Assembly (NCBI RefSeq): GCF_021462225.1
Contig: NC_061800.1
Coordinates: forward strand, 11,619,002 to 11,683,001
Length of the DNA stretch: 64,000 nt
Direction of reading: 5' to 3'
From: Girardinichthys multiradiatus
Taxonomy: Eukaryota; Chordata; Actinopteri; Cyprinodontiformes; Goodeidae
Shown: piece by piece, positions 36,801-46,699 of the stretch
Numbering within the stretch: the stretch's first letter is position 1
How the letters are laid out: each line of letters opens with the position of its first letter
Notes under the pieces: model-generated
Told to the model about the DNA's origin: nothing
What the model saw: only the letters and a program-made list of their open reading frames with translations
Database searches by the model: none
Made by a program: the position numbers and the translations under genes

Positions 36801-39800
36801 AGGGAAGAATGAAGGACACAATGGAAGAAAACACACAAGGAAGGGACAAATGTAGGGCAAAAGAAAGGAAGGACAGAGCAGAGGTAAGGAAAGAAGGCTG
36901 GGCTCAATGAAGGAGGGAAGAAAGGAACAAAGGACACAAGGGTATGAAGGGATAAAAGACACGAGGAAGAACAAAAAGAATGGAGATAATGCACAAGTCT
37001 GGAAATATAAAGATTTTTCCATGTCCTTGTTTTCCATACTTTTCCAGACTGGTAATGTTAAAGACTTCTCCCCAGAGCCAATGACATTTTATTAAAACCA
37101 CACAACAGAATGTCAAATTGTGAAAGAAAGAACAAGATGTCTTTGGTAAGTGAAAAATAAATAGCTTACGGACATTTCAGAGACCAAAGGACCATTTAGA
37201 GGGAACTGAAGAGCGCTTCACTCACATGGCAGGCGATTATTCTGGCCCTGGTGTCTGCTGTCACTGAGACGACTCGATCTCTGGCTTCTCTCAGGATGGA
37301 GCCGGCCTTCTTACAACTCAGGATGCGCTGACGAGGAACGAAAAGCAGACAAAACCTCAGTTACAGCCATGCAGAAGAACTTCCTGCGTATAAATGTGAC
37401 GACATTTAGGTACCAGACATTCTTTCTTAGAATCACATGTTCTGGTGAAAAGATGGACCTATCTTTTAAATATTTAACCAGTGTTTTTCACATTAAGAAC
37501 ACGCTACAGTGCATATCCTGGAAATCTTTTCCCCTTTTGTGACGTTACAACCACAAACCTAGGAGCTTTTTATCGGACTTCTGTGTGACTGACCGTCTCA
37601 AATTAGTTCACCGTTTGCAGGACACTCCATTAAGAACCTCTGTACCTCTTCCAAGGTCTCCTCTTCTTTGTCACCGCTTTCATCATCATCATTTTCATCC
37701 AACAGAGTTTTCCCCTTCTTTACTCTGGGCTCACCCTCAGCTTTTTCCTGAGCAGGATGCAAGAAGACAGACAGAATGAGTCGGGGAGAATACGTGGCTA
37801 ATGAGCTGGAAAATGGCACTCAGCACTGACGGGTTCTGCTTCATTTATGAGCTGATGCAGACCACTACCAAGCGAAAGCAAATATGACCTAAAACGTGGC
37901 ATCTTCAAAGAGAAGAACGGCCCAAAACCCTGTCACAGTTTCAGGGTTCTGAGAAAATATCCAGACTCCTGTTTTTTCTTAAACATTCAGCAGATGGAAA
38001 GTTGTGTTTACTCGTTTCTCTCTGCATCGTTTGGACACCAGAATATTATATTAGGGATCCGCTGCGCTCTTCCTCACCTCCTCCAGGTAGCTGATGTCCC
38101 AGGCCCGGAGCTCGCTGTCGGCTGATCCCGTCAGCAGCTTCTTCTCCTTGTTCAACAGAACCATTCCCCACACCTGAGGGAAAGTCCACAGCGTTACACT
38201 TAATCCTTGTACAGGAAAGACACAGCAGAGCTTAACCTGTCTACTGGTGAGTTAGCTCCAGCGGCTTGAATAGTCTTTATTTGGATCAGCGCCGAGAATT
38301 AAAACGTGTTTCCCAAGTGCTGGTCCGAGCCCGGTTTGCTGTGTGTGCTGTACTAAAACAGAGATTCTCTTCCTGGATGTGTTCTTTGATTTTTTTGTCA
38401 CACAAGGAATCAGATTGTTTGAGGTGTTGCCTTAAAATTAATCCACTAAAATGTGACTCCATTCAACTCAGATGTGGCAAATTAACCTATCAGAAGCTTA
38501 CAAAGCCGTGACATCATCATCCAGGCTTTGACCAAATTTGTTTAAAGACATAATACCGCGACCCGGTCCTGGATAAGCGGAAGACGACGAACGAACGAAC
38601 ATAATAATGTTCCTGCATGTAAACTTCTGACTTTGAAGAAAGCAATAAAAACATCTCATTAAAAATCGTTTGAATTTCTGGTTTTAGCCACAGCACTGTC
38701 TACTGCTTTTTATAAACACAATATCTTCTTTCTTTTAGAATTTAAGTCACTTTAATATCATTATAATGTGAAATGCTTAGACGGAAAGGCCTCCTCTATA
38801 CATGTGAGTTAACTGAAATACTGTATGTAGCGTAAGAAGCTCTCACCTCACTGCGATGGCCAACCATAGTCTTAAAGCAGTGCTGTGTGTCCAGATCCCA
38901 CCACTTCACAAAACTGTCCTTGGAGCTGTAGAGCAGCAGAGGTCACACATAAACACACAGTATTACAAAGGCTGTGAGACAGTCTCTATTCACATTATTA
39001 GAACGTGCACAACTAGAAGGTAAAACCCAAACAGAAGTAAAAACCACACCACTGTTCCACGTGCATGTACACAGTGCTGAGCCACATTTTTAAATAGACT
39101 CTAATTTCTTTGTGTTCTCTCGGTCGAGCAGCCAGACTTTCTGGTTTTAATCAGCATGGATTATAACAATGTTTCCAGGGCCTTTAGAAGAGAAACAGGC
39201 CCACAGCATCACAGATACTCCACCGTACTTAACAGTGGGCAAGAGGTGCTTTTCCACATGCTTACTCTTTATGCGATTTATGCCACACCGTCCTGGATCG
39301 TTCGCTCAATCTTACCCCCATCTGATCAAAGAACGCAGCCCCCAGTACAGTTGACCAAAGTGTCTTTTTTTGTGATGGCAGAACACCACAAGCTTTCTTC
39401 CTGGCATTCCTTAAACAATCATGTAGGTATTTCCTGATGGCTGTTGTAGCATCTTGGTGAACACAACATGGAACTCAAGCCAGCAGTTCTCTTTTACTGT
39501 TACTAGAACATTAAACTTCCAGCGGCAGATCTGCGCCACGATCATTCAGGTGAGCCTCAGCGAGGGACGGGAGGGGCTGAGGGTCCGCCTTTCCACAGCT
39601 CTGCTTAGTGAAGTTGTCTTCCCACTTCGGGAGATGAAAACGCCTCAGTTTATATGAACGTTGACGTAAATGAGTATCTTTAAATTAGTAATTTTTTTAA
39701 TATGAATGAAACCAAAATGATTATTTTAACAACCCCACTTCCCACTGGACAAAGTAAATAACACTTTTATGACGCCTAGAAAAGACTCAGAGCTCAGTAG

Positions 39801-41751
39801 CGTTTATAGAGCAAACGCCAACAGCCTTTTAACCACTAGATGCCACACAGAAGACATTTTGTTCCACCTGCATCAGGACCCAATTGATCATTTGAGGGTA
39901 TCAGGTTCAAGGCGTGTTACCTTGTGACCAGGAGGTTCTTGTCTTTAAGGAACAAGGCCTGTGTGATGAGGTCCTTATGTCCCCTCAGTCTGTACAGTCC
40001 ACACTCATTGATGATGTCCCACACGATCACATCGGTGTCCTGAAGAGAGAGAGACAAGCTGCAACTAAACAAGACTCCGGATTTGTTGCTGAGAAAAGGG
40101 AAGTTGTAAGAGTTACATGTTGCCATGTTACAACCACAAATCTTAATGTGTGTTACTGGGATTTGATGGGATAAACCAACACAATGTATGGTATGACTGT
40201 GAAGTGGAGGTATAACGAGACAGCTTCGAACATCTAGAGCAGGGGTGTCCAAAGTGTGGCACGGAAGCCATTTGCAGCCCCTGGACTGATTTTTTGCGCG
40301 CCCCCCGACTGAAAGTCAAGAATGACACTCGTTTGGTTCGGCAGCAAAGGTGGTTGATCCAGATGAAGAATTTCTTATTTTTATTGAGGGCAAAATTACT
40401 ACTGATGAAATTAAATGTTAGGACAACACAAAGTATTCGTCCTTTAATAATCACCACAAGCAAAGTAACTAGGACCCCATCTATGCAGTGACTTTTACTA
40501 AGAAACAAGGAATTAATACAGGAAGCTTTTTTCAAACAAAGTGACACAAATCCGGCTCTTACTGCTGATAATAAATGATTTGGGTGTTTTTTAACAATTA
40601 TGCTAAAAGGAATTAGCAAACTGGGCACTTTTATTTTAATAAGATCAACAATAATTTACATATCTCTTTACTACACAAATTCTGACTACTTTATTTGTTT
40701 TATAAAAATATTCCAGCCTTAGTTTATTGTTGAGCTAGCAAAAAAAAAAAAACAACAACAATATAATCTTCAGTGATTTTAGTTTTTAAGATTATTACTT
40801 TTTTTGGCCCATGAGTTGGACCATTCTAACAGGCAAATATCACTAGATCAAATAAGAACAACTCATTGTAGCTCCGGCTGTGTTTTTATGGTTGTTGTCC
40901 TACAGGAAGGTGACCTCTGCTCCAGCCTCAAGTCTTTCACAGCCTCTGACAGGTTTTCTTCCAGGATTGCTGTGTATTTGACCCGATCCACATCTCAATC
41001 AACCCCCTGGTATCCCTGCCTCTGCTGAAGAAAAGCCACCCCAAAGAATGATACTGCCGCCACCGTGTTTCAGTGTGGGGATAGTGTTTTCTTGGTGATG
41101 TGCAGTGTTACTGAAAAGCTGTTTTTATCCAAGTAAGGTGGGTGAATACAAATACACACCACTTCTCTTCCACTGCACAATTGAGCATGACTTTGTGATA
41201 ATCACATTTAATCAACCACTGGTTCAAATGATCTCAGAGGCTGTCGACGTTACCTTGGAGCCAGTGACGAGCCGCGCTCCAAGGGCATCGTAGCTCATAA
41301 CTGTGACACCAGACTTGTGTCCGTTGAAGGAGACGTTGCTCTCCCCGTTCAGCAGGTTGAAGATCCGCACCACACCATCCTCATAACCCACAGCGATGTG
41401 AACTCCATCAGGAGAAGGACAGAGGAAGCTCACCTCGTGCTTCTGGCCCTGCAGGATCAGGACCTGGGCAGAAAGATAGCAGCTATTTGAGGCAGCCAGT
41501 GGTCATTAAGCTGCTGTTATAACATTTTACTAGACAACTCATCAAAATCTGCCCAAACCTCCACTCTAAAGCCTCACCTTCTCTCCTTTTCGGACATCCC
41601 AGATGAAGACATGCTCGCAGGCAGCCACAGCAACGTAGCGGCCCTTTTCCCCTCCGCGACGTGTGACATACGTGATGTTGGCCCGCTGGCTGCCGATGAC
41701 GCCGAAAACTGCGCTGGCAGCGTAGCGCAGGTACTGTTTGGTCAAACCCAT
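23579..41751 (-). CDS. wdr3: WDR3 (UTP12 homologue), WD-repeat SSU processome protein, 26 coding exons
   Basis: WDR3 is a nucleolar protein of the small-subunit processome, needed for 18S rRNA maturation; yeast orthologue Utp12/Dip2. Exons 5' to 3': 41578-41751, 41254-41463, 39921-40039, 38847-38925, 38078-38173, 37646-37747, 37226-37327, 36135-36235, 34207-34311, 33843-34073, 33638-33731, 33442-33543, 33143-33225, 32760-32898, 32608-32664, 31541-31641, 31127-31238, 30899-31033, 30769-30819, 28787-28852, 27337-27429, 27139-27189, 26972-27015, 26732-26860, 24333-24426, 23579-23734. All are GT-AG and total 2826 nt, 941 residues (human 943). It starts [10 protein letters not shown] and ends in a basic [10 protein letters not shown] tail, like human WDR3. 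Head-to-head with GDAP2. Confidence 0.96.
24697..26306 (-). mobile_element. Near-intact DD34E Tc1 transposon with about 208-bp terminal inverted repeats
   Basis: Starts CAGGTCCTTCTCAAAATATT after TA (24695-24696) and ends in the reverse complement before TA (26307-26308), so a TA target duplication is preserved. The two terminal repeats are about 208 bp and differ at only a few positions. Inner copies of AAAATTAGCATAT near the ends of the repeats resemble the IR/DR organisation of Tc1 elements. It lies in the WDR3 intron between coding exons 24 and 25, with the transposase in the same orientation as WDR3. Confidence 0.93.
24974..25978 (-). pseudogene. Tc1 transposase, DD34E, single premature stop
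   Basis: One frame from ATG (25976-25978) runs 335 codons to TGA at 24974-24976, broken only by TAG at codon 276 (25151-25153), where relatives have Trp after the PIENL motif. An N-terminal paired-type helix-turn-helix region (residues about 1-110: [34 protein letters not shown]) precedes the catalytic domain: D148 in LFSDESKF, D238 in [10 protein letters not shown]273 in PDLNPIEN, with 34 residues between the last two. No frameshift was seen. The truncated 275-residue product would retain all three catalytic residues but lose 59 C-terminal residues. Confidence 0.9.
27797..27830. repeat. Near-perfect 16-bp palindrome with 2-nt spacer
   Basis: CATTTTTTTGGGAAAT at 27797-27812, then CC, then ATTTCCAAAAAAAATG at 27815-27830; the arms pair with one mismatch. 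It lies in the intron between WDR3 coding exons 20 and 21. Confidence 0.8.
29120..29490 (+). mobile_element. Degenerate Tc1-like fragment in WDR3 intron
   Basis: The sequence around 29240-29480 (AACAAGAAAGGTCCAAGGATC, TCTATAGATTTACACAAGCTGGG, ATGAAAGGAAATTGATTAGG, GTTCAAGAACAACCACAGG) resembles the N-terminal coding part of another fish Tc1 transposase (helix-turn-helix region). Broken frames, with no termini recognised. Confidence 0.45.
29745..29825. repeat. Purine-rich simple tract
   Basis: An approximately 80-bp GA/GGAA-rich tract (AGAAGAAGAGAAGAGAAAG, then GGAAGGAAGGAAGGA, then AGAAACAGAAAC repeats) in the intron between WDR3 coding exons 19 and 20. Confidence 0.85.
30015..30260 (-). other. 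Open frame of unknown origin inside a WDR3 intron
   Basis: On the minus strand a frame is open for 81 codons between TGA (30261-30263) and TAA (30015-30017). It contains a hydrophilic, protein-like segment with a basic cluster ([20 protein letters not shown]). It has no start codon of its own. The adjacent upstream frame (ATG near 30340) reads [20 protein letters not shown] and could join it only through a frameshift or splice. I do not recognise it. It may be a decayed retrocopy, part of a mobile element, or chance. Confidence 0.3.
30185..30515. promoter_or_regulatory. Promoter-like motif cluster inside a WDR3 intron
   Basis: The stretch is CpG-richer than neighbouring intron DNA and contains, within about 330 bp, ATTGGC (inverted CCAAT) near 30214, TGACGTCA (full CRE) at 30256-30263, GCGCAGGCGC (NRF1-like) near 30411, and ATGGCGGC (YY1-like) near 30494. 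The motifs are seen directly. Promoter function is inferred. Confidence 0.35.
30451..30484. repeat. 11-bp perfect inverted repeat
   Basis: GTCACCATTAC (30451-30461) and GTAATGGTGAC (30474-30484) are exact reverse complements separated by 12 nt. Confidence 0.85.
30899..34073 (-). CDS. wdr3: WDR3 exons 10-18: second set of WD repeats
   Basis: Exons from 33843-34073 to 30899-31033. Blades visible in order: [14 protein letters not shown]...[18 protein letters not shown]...VKFWE, a blade ending [17 protein letters not shown]...[18 protein letters not shown]...[18 protein letters not shown]...LRLWE. Spacing and order match human WDR3, with no blade missing. Confidence 0.93.
32331..32358. repeat. 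Perfect 12-bp inverted repeat with 4-nt spacer
   Basis: AGTCCATTGATT (32331-32342), TCTC, AATCAATGGACT (32347-32358). It lies in the intron between WDR3 coding exons 15 and 16. Confidence 0.9.
34207..37747 (-). CDS. wdr3: WDR3 exons 6-9: acidic/basic linker
   Basis: Exons 37646-37747, 37226-37327, 36135-36235, 34207-34311. Exon 6 is an acidic stretch ([14 protein letters not shown]), exon 7 carries the conserved [20 protein letters not shown] segment, and exon 8 ends in a lysine-rich run ([10 protein letters not shown]). Exon 9 has [15 protein letters not shown], matching human. This is the charged insertion separating the two propellers. Confidence 0.92.
34312..36134. other. WDR3 intron between coding exons 8 and 9
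   Basis: An AT-rich intron of about 1.8 kb with no recognisable coding sequence. A short frame near 34790-34870 faintly suggests a reverse-transcriptase remnant, but I cannot support it. Confidence 0.4.
36510..36990. repeat. Long purine-rich tract with (GAAA)n and GGAA repeats
   Basis: Begins with (AGAA)n and (CAGA)n at 36519-36560 and continues as diverged GGAAGGA/AAAGGA repeats with few pyrimidines for about 480 bp. The WDR3 pre-mRNA (minus strand) is correspondingly pyrimidine-rich here. It lies in the intron between coding exons 7 and 8. The long open frames across it arise from low complexity and are not genes. Confidence 0.85.
37495..37600 (-). mobile_element. Terminal fragment of a Tc1-like element
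   Basis: TTTTGTGACGTTACAACCACAAACCT and TTTTTATCGGACTTCTGTGTGACTGACC match the end region of the decayed Tc1-like family (TTACAACCCCAAACCTTAATG...TTATTGGGACTTCATAGACC at 13340-13390). Only the tip is present. Confidence 0.45.
38078..41751 (-). CDS. wdr3: WDR3 exons 1-5 (coding): first WD repeats
   Basis: Exons 41578-41751, 41254-41463, 39921-40039, 38847-38925, 38078-38173. They encode the N-terminal beta-propeller half, with blades recognisable by GH and WD pairs: [12 protein letters not shown]...[17 protein letters not shown]...VKWWD and GHRSEVWGMVLL...LRAWD. The ATG at 41749-41751 is the human-equivalent start ([10 protein letters not shown]). A likely 5'-UTR acceptor CTGCAG lies about 30 bases upstream. 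Confidence 0.93.
40110..41210 (-). mobile_element. Degenerate Tc1-like element split by an hAT-like insertion
   Basis: The terminal block ATGTTACAACCACAAATCTT...GGGATTTGATGGGATAAACC at 40125-40175 and the internal transposase blocks at 40860-41100 (CTTCCAGGATTGCTGTGTAT, ACCGTGTTTCAGTGTGGGGA) belong to the reverse orientation of the same decayed family as at 13320-14420. Between them lies unrelated sequence starting at 40240. It occupies the WDR3 intron between coding exons 2 and 3. Confidence 0.5.
40240..40825. mobile_element. Possible non-autonomous hAT-like insertion
   Basis: Begins CAGGGGTGTCCAAAGTGTGG, the terminal signature of fish hAT elements, followed by GCAGCCCCTGGACTG. It ends near GGCCCATGAGTTGG, a decayed version of the opposite end. 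No transposase frame is present. I could not confirm the 8-bp target duplication. Confidence 0.45.
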
Positions 41752-42259
41752 GAACAGCGACCTGAGGTGGAGCTGGATCCTGCAGCACAAGAAGGTTTGT
41801 CTCACTCACGGTCCAAAGCCAAATGACTCGCCGCAATCAGCTGGGCTTTCATATATGGATAACCTTTAGGCAATTGGCATAATAAACTAAATCTGATCAC
41901 ATTGTATTATAACCAGGATGAAATTGAATGTATGTAATTACACTGGAATCTGTTTCTTTGACTGTATTGTATTGTATTGATTATATACCTCTGGATATGA
42001 ATTAGATCCATTTCACTAGTTAAGTGTTATGAATAACTGGAATAGAATAGAATTTTTTACATATTCTTTTTTGCAAATTGGCTCCAGCTCAGTAGGAGAG
42101 CATCTGTAAACATCAATATCCAAGTCTCTGTATTAATAATCGTATGATTGTTATAGACGTTTATGTTCTCATTTATTCGACTGTTTAGGGGGTGGTTACC
42201 TGCGCAGTCGAGCCGGTAGCGTTTATGTAATTCAGTTGTTCATTGTTTGGGGAATATCT

Positions 42260-42486
42260 CCTTTCTCTCCGTCTTTCCAACATCTTCTCTGCTTAAGACA
42301 CTCTTAGGCTCACTAAAAGTCCTCCTCACTATTCTTAACATCTCCTCACCTTAGGAGCTCTCTTAATGCCTATGGTGCTTTGTGAATAACTTTTATCTTA
42401 CCGAGGGAGAATTTGAGAAATTCAAAGATTTTTTCTTAGAACGACGTCACTAGGAGCTACTTTTAGTCTTAGGATTCTATGTGAAT
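42260..42486. mobile_element. Possible MITE remnant
   Basis: CTTAGGCTCACTAAAAGTCC near the left end and GAGCTACTTTTAGTCTTAGG near the right end are partly inverted relative to each other, and TCCTCACCTTAGGAGC recurs inside. This resembles short Harbinger-type MITEs of fish, but termini and target duplication are unclear. Confidence 0.25.
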
Positions 42487-42487
42487 A

Positions 42488-42995
42488 GGGGCCCAGATCT
42501 TTAAGGAAGAAAGGCAACTAGATAGCCTGGGGACGTAGAAAACCAGTGGAAGAAGGTGTTATGGTCTGATCAGACCAAAATCTGTCTTTGCCTACATGCG
42601 AATGGCTATATGTGGGTGGAAAACTACCACTGAACTTCATCCTGAACTATTAAAGGCTGGAACACTTAAGGTTGTGACAAAAGCTCATGTTCCAGCACGA
42701 CGACACTAAACATAAAACCAGAGCTACAATGGAACGGTTTAGATCAGACCTAAACCCAAATAAGAATCTGCAAAAAAAAAAAAGAGTTAAAGATTGCTGT
42801 TCCAGGAAAATGTCCATCCAATCTAAGCTTGACCGATATTGCAAAGAGGAATAGCAGAAATTTTAGTCTCTAGATAGGTAACTGGGCAGTAGGCGGTTCT
42901 ACAAAGTATCATTTTACAATTATTTAATACTCTGTGTTGGTCTTTCATATAGAACTTGTACTGCAAAACATGTTAGTTGCAGCATTATGCTGTGG
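42488..42995 (+). mobile_element. 3' part of a degenerate Tc1-like element
   Basis: Forward-strand transposase 3' region: TGGTCTGATCAGACCAAAAT (decayed WSDQTK), CATGTTCCAGCACGACG (QHDD-type block), CAGACCTAAACCCAAATAAG (decayed PDLNPIEN), then the terminal block TCTGTGTTGGTCTTTCATATAG. Frames are broken. It lies in the WDR3 5'-UTR intron. Confidence 0.55.
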
Positions 42996-43660
42996 GCAAC
43001 TTAAAAAAAACTTCAAGGGGTGTGAATGTGTGTTTTAGGCACTGGTAGTGAAGCACTGGTGAGCAATTTTCTCATTAGAATAAAGTGATTTAAAAGGTTT
43101 TTTTTTTCCTTATACAGTTTAGACAGTATTATATAAAAAATAAACCTTAGTATGGCTTTTAATAAAATAAACATACAGCAACACATGGTCAAAAACATTC
43201 AAAACAGGCAAAACGTGAATCCCACGTTTGGTTTCCATGTTGACCTACCTACGGAAAGTTTTCTACCACTGAGCTTCCTGAGCGTTAGTTTCAATGTTGC
43301 ACAGTTCAGGCTATTCCTACTATAATATATTTCATGTTCTATTACGTCCCTGTAGTTGATTTAAATCATCATGGTATGGGTGGTTTGTTTTGCTGCATAG
43401 GACAAGCCCTATGTGTGGAATTTGGCTTAAAACAACCCCCAGGCCCCTTAAACTCCGCCCGCGCAGATGCCCAGAGTACAACAAATCGAATGCACCTTTA
43501 CGGAGCAGTCTGTGCTCCTGTAACCACGTGGCGGTGCTCTCGTTTAAACGGGCTTATAGGAAACAACTGAAACTTATAATTATGTAAATCAGTGCTGCAG
43601 ACAACGCTGACATCGGTTATAATTATAACGTGTTTGCGTGGAGTCAGTGTGTGTTCTTAC

Positions 43661-43735
43661 CTCTGAAATGCGGCGCAGAGCTGCTAAGCTGTTTTCTTCC
43701 TGGAGCTGCTGTTTTTTGAATCAGACCTAACAGAT
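43661..43735 (-). other. wdr3: Probable WDR3 non-coding first exon
   Basis: On the minus strand TTTCAGAG|GTAAGA forms a strong donor at 43660/43661. It would splice to the acceptor TTGTGCTGCAG at about 41780, 30 bases upstream of the WDR3 ATG. The 5' end of the exon is not defined by sequence, so the right boundary is approximate. Confidence 0.5.
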
Positions 43736-44200
43736 CGATCCCACATCGATTTACAAACACTCTAAATGCTCATTTTTAGTCATCTCTCTTTCACTTATCT
43801 GGTAAAATATAAATGAATAAATATGACAGAACACGTGGAATAATTATTCTAGTCATATTTTAAAGCAGCTATTAGGCATAAGTTATCGTGTTTGTGTGTT
43901 CTTATTAACCTCGATCTTTTGCTTTTGCCTGCGACACCCAGAACAAACTTTATGACGTTGATGTTGTGAGAAAATAAATGGAAATATTTATCCCGTGGCA
44001 GTTTTTGTGAACACTTTCGATTCGTGCGTAGTATCAGGCTTAAAGTCGAAGTTATGCTGCTCGAAGAAGTACGTTGCACTCCCGCAGGTCCCTGAACAAC
44101 CACAGCGGAAGTGCTTGTGTCCACCAGTCAGCTGATTAACAACTGACCAACAGATGAGTCGAGTAAGCGACAAATAACATGAACAGTACCGGAAGTGTGT
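43661..44200. promoter_or_regulatory. Likely bidirectional WDR3/GDAP2 promoter
   Basis: This is the only space between the WDR3 5' exon (minus) and plus-strand GDAP2 upstream sequence. It contains two ETS-type sites, GCGGAAGTGC at 44105 and ACCGGAAGT at 44188-44196, typical of housekeeping bidirectional promoters. A plus-strand donor CGA|GTAAGC at 44162/44163 marks a possible GDAP2 non-coding first exon. WDR3 and GDAP2 are divergently arranged in other vertebrates. Confidence 0.5.
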
Positions 44201-44849
44201 TTATAAACTGGACACAATAAAAGCGACAGAGAAAAGGCAGATTTGGAGATTGCAGCTATCTATCTGTCACAAATTACCCCCGAAACCCATGTCAATCTAC
44301 TCTGCATCTGCCCTCTCTTCTTCATCTCTGCTGTGGGCTCGCCCTTTATTTGGGTTGGGTGACTCCAAGTACTTGAACTCATGCACCTTACGTACCTCTA
44401 CGTCTGTAGCAGCGTCTCTTTCCCACATGGCTCTCAATCTTTTACGCACATTTTTTCATTCTTGCTTAAACCGGCTTTTATTTCTCTTCTGTCCTAAACA
44501 TAGCCCCCACACTACAGACATTGTCTACAGACATTCATTGCCCTTTCTATACTAGCCATGACCAGTATCCTGAAGGTTTTAAAAGATTACAGTCTCAAAA
44601 CCACTAAAAGTCTCCTTCATGCAATTTCTTTGGTTTAACGTCCTTTAAATGAGAAGCTAGGAAAAAAAGAACATAATGCTTTGCTGCCTCTTCTCTACCT
44701 TTGGTTGTGCACTTCTTGTCAGCTGGCAGAAACAAGTCTTTTATACTATTTTGTTAAAATATTACATAACCAGCTAATATTTGCTTGCAGTTTGCAGGTT
44801 CTCCCCATGAATGATGAATTCTTTCCGGATACTCCAGCTTCCTCCCATA

Positions 44850-45050
44850 GTCCAAAAACATGACTGTTAGGTACATTGGTCTCTCTAAATTGGTTGTTTG
44901 TCCTGTGTGTTTCTGTGTTGCCCTGCGATGGATTGGCGACCTGTCCAGGGTGTACCCTGCCTCTCATCCATAGACCGCTGAAGATTGGCACCAGCTTCCC
45001 TGTGACCGTTTATTAAAGAAGCAGTTGTAGAAAATGGATGGATGGATATT
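44850..45050 (+). mobile_element. Retroposon 3' tail ending in (GGAT)n
   Basis: Contains the fish-wide block CCTGTGTGTTTCTGTGTTGCC, CTGCGATGGATTGGCGACCT and GTCCAGGGTGTACCCTGCC, and ends in AAAATGGATGGATGGATA. This is the 3' end of a non-LTR element or a derived SINE. I cannot name the family with certainty. Confidence 0.6.
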
Positions 45051-45382
45051 TGCTTGCCCAATGATAAAAATGGATTCTAATCTGTGCAATGATAACTGAA
45101 AACTACAACTGAGTTCAGGACTTGTTTAACATATATTTTTGATGTAACTATAAATAATATTTAAAAACTATTTAGTAAATGTTACAGATTGCATTAATAT
45201 AGCAGTGATAATAATACGTTAGCCTACATTAGCAGAATTAGAAATAACTGTTGCTTTTCTTTAATCAAAAAATATTCAAGATTATGTGATACGTTTTGGT
45301 TTTGCATTTTTCAGTAAATATCTGTAAAACTATTCAAGGTTATCTCGTGATGACCCGTGTTTGCTCTCCTGTTTCCCCACAG

Positions 45383-45474
45383 ATCCCACTGTCAACTGCA
45401 AACATCATAGAAAGGACAACCAAGACGGAGCAAAGATCCGATCTCTGATGCATTTCATGGAGGAAATGAAATAG
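45383..45474 (+). other. Candidate exon of unknown gene or GDAP2 5' UTR
   Basis: A good acceptor (CCTGTTTCCCCACAG) precedes 45383. The following frame, if entered in phase 1, is open to TAG at 45472-45474 and reads PTVNCKHHRKDNQDGAKIRS then LMHFMEEMK. It is hydrophilic and I do not recognise it. It lies between the presumed promoter and the GDAP2 start codon, so it may be an alternative 5' exon or chance. Confidence 0.25.
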
Positions 45475-46699
45475 GTTGAAAAACAAAAATGAACAAAAAC
45501 ATATTGGTTCTTCTTCCCCATTTGAGGTATTTTATTTTGAAATTTCCCAGCCGGATGTTGTTTGGTGTGCTGCAGCTCCGATGTAGCGTCAGTCAGCTAG
45601 TAACACGTTTGCTAAGTGAGTCAGCCTGGATGTTTGGTCCTTTTTAATGACATTTTTCTCTCGGTTGGAGTTAATTTCCTTATTAAAATGACGACTTAGC
45701 GTAGCAACAATCCCACCTGAGCCTCCAATGCGTCGTTTCAACATTTCTATGCATATTTTATGATTATTTTTGGCGTGGACATCACCTCTGCCAGTAGACA
45801 CGGTAGGTCAGCATCTGCTGATTCTGGTTTTAATAGACGCCAGCTGGACAGTAATACTACAGGTTTCAACGTTTCATAAACGTTGTTGTCTTTCTGTAAA
45901 GAGAGATAATTAAGTGTTGGGAGGAAATGGTTTCACGTTATATTTTTACGGTAATAAGAGCTCCTTCAGACAGCCATTTCTTTACTAATAACCAGAGTTA
46001 TTAACTGGTTTATTAACTGTTACCCGGCTGTCATGGAGGCTTGCTGTCCCAGAAACACAATTCAGCATTGGACGTTAAACTATAATGGTTTCTAAATTAG
46101 GACTGGGACAATTAACAGGATTATTGAAATGATCATCAACTAATTAGTAATCGAATAATCGTCAACAGGGAAATACAAACTCTAAATCATGCCATTTGCT
46201 GAAAGAACAACCAACTCAAAGCAAAAATTAGGCCAAAACTCTACAAAAATATATACATGTTGCATTCAAATGAAAAACCTTCTTTGTCTGCAAATATGTT
46301 CTATCCAGATCTCAAGTGGCAAAGTTTTAGCTTCACCTGGTTCAAATTCTGTCAAAAATCTTATCAAGCACTTTCTGCTATCAGATTATCAATCGACAAA
46401 ACAGTCGACAAATTAATCGATCAGCAAAATAATCGTTACTTGCAGCCCCAGTCTAAATTTAAACATATCTTCCATTTTTGCTCATTTGTTGGCATTGTCC
46501 AAACCTTGGTTTGATTGGCTGTAATTGCAAAGGAGCTTTGCAGATTGTATCTGATTGTAACCCTAACCTGTTTAACAATTGTGAAATCCAAATGAAATAA
46601 TAAAAAAAAAAAAAATTGATCGGACGTTAACGTATTCAAAACCTCTTGTTAGTTGTGTATTAAGATTTTAAGTGCTAGAGCAACAAAAAGTAGTGCATC

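Noticed and set aside
36504..37116. Serine/phenylalanine/leucine-rich minus-strand frames
   Set aside because: Produced by the purine-rich low-complexity tract; not proteins.
45589..45801. 70-codon minus-strand frame between WDR3 and GDAP2
   Set aside because: No recognised similarity; it begins from a non-ATG codon and lies in spacer DNA.
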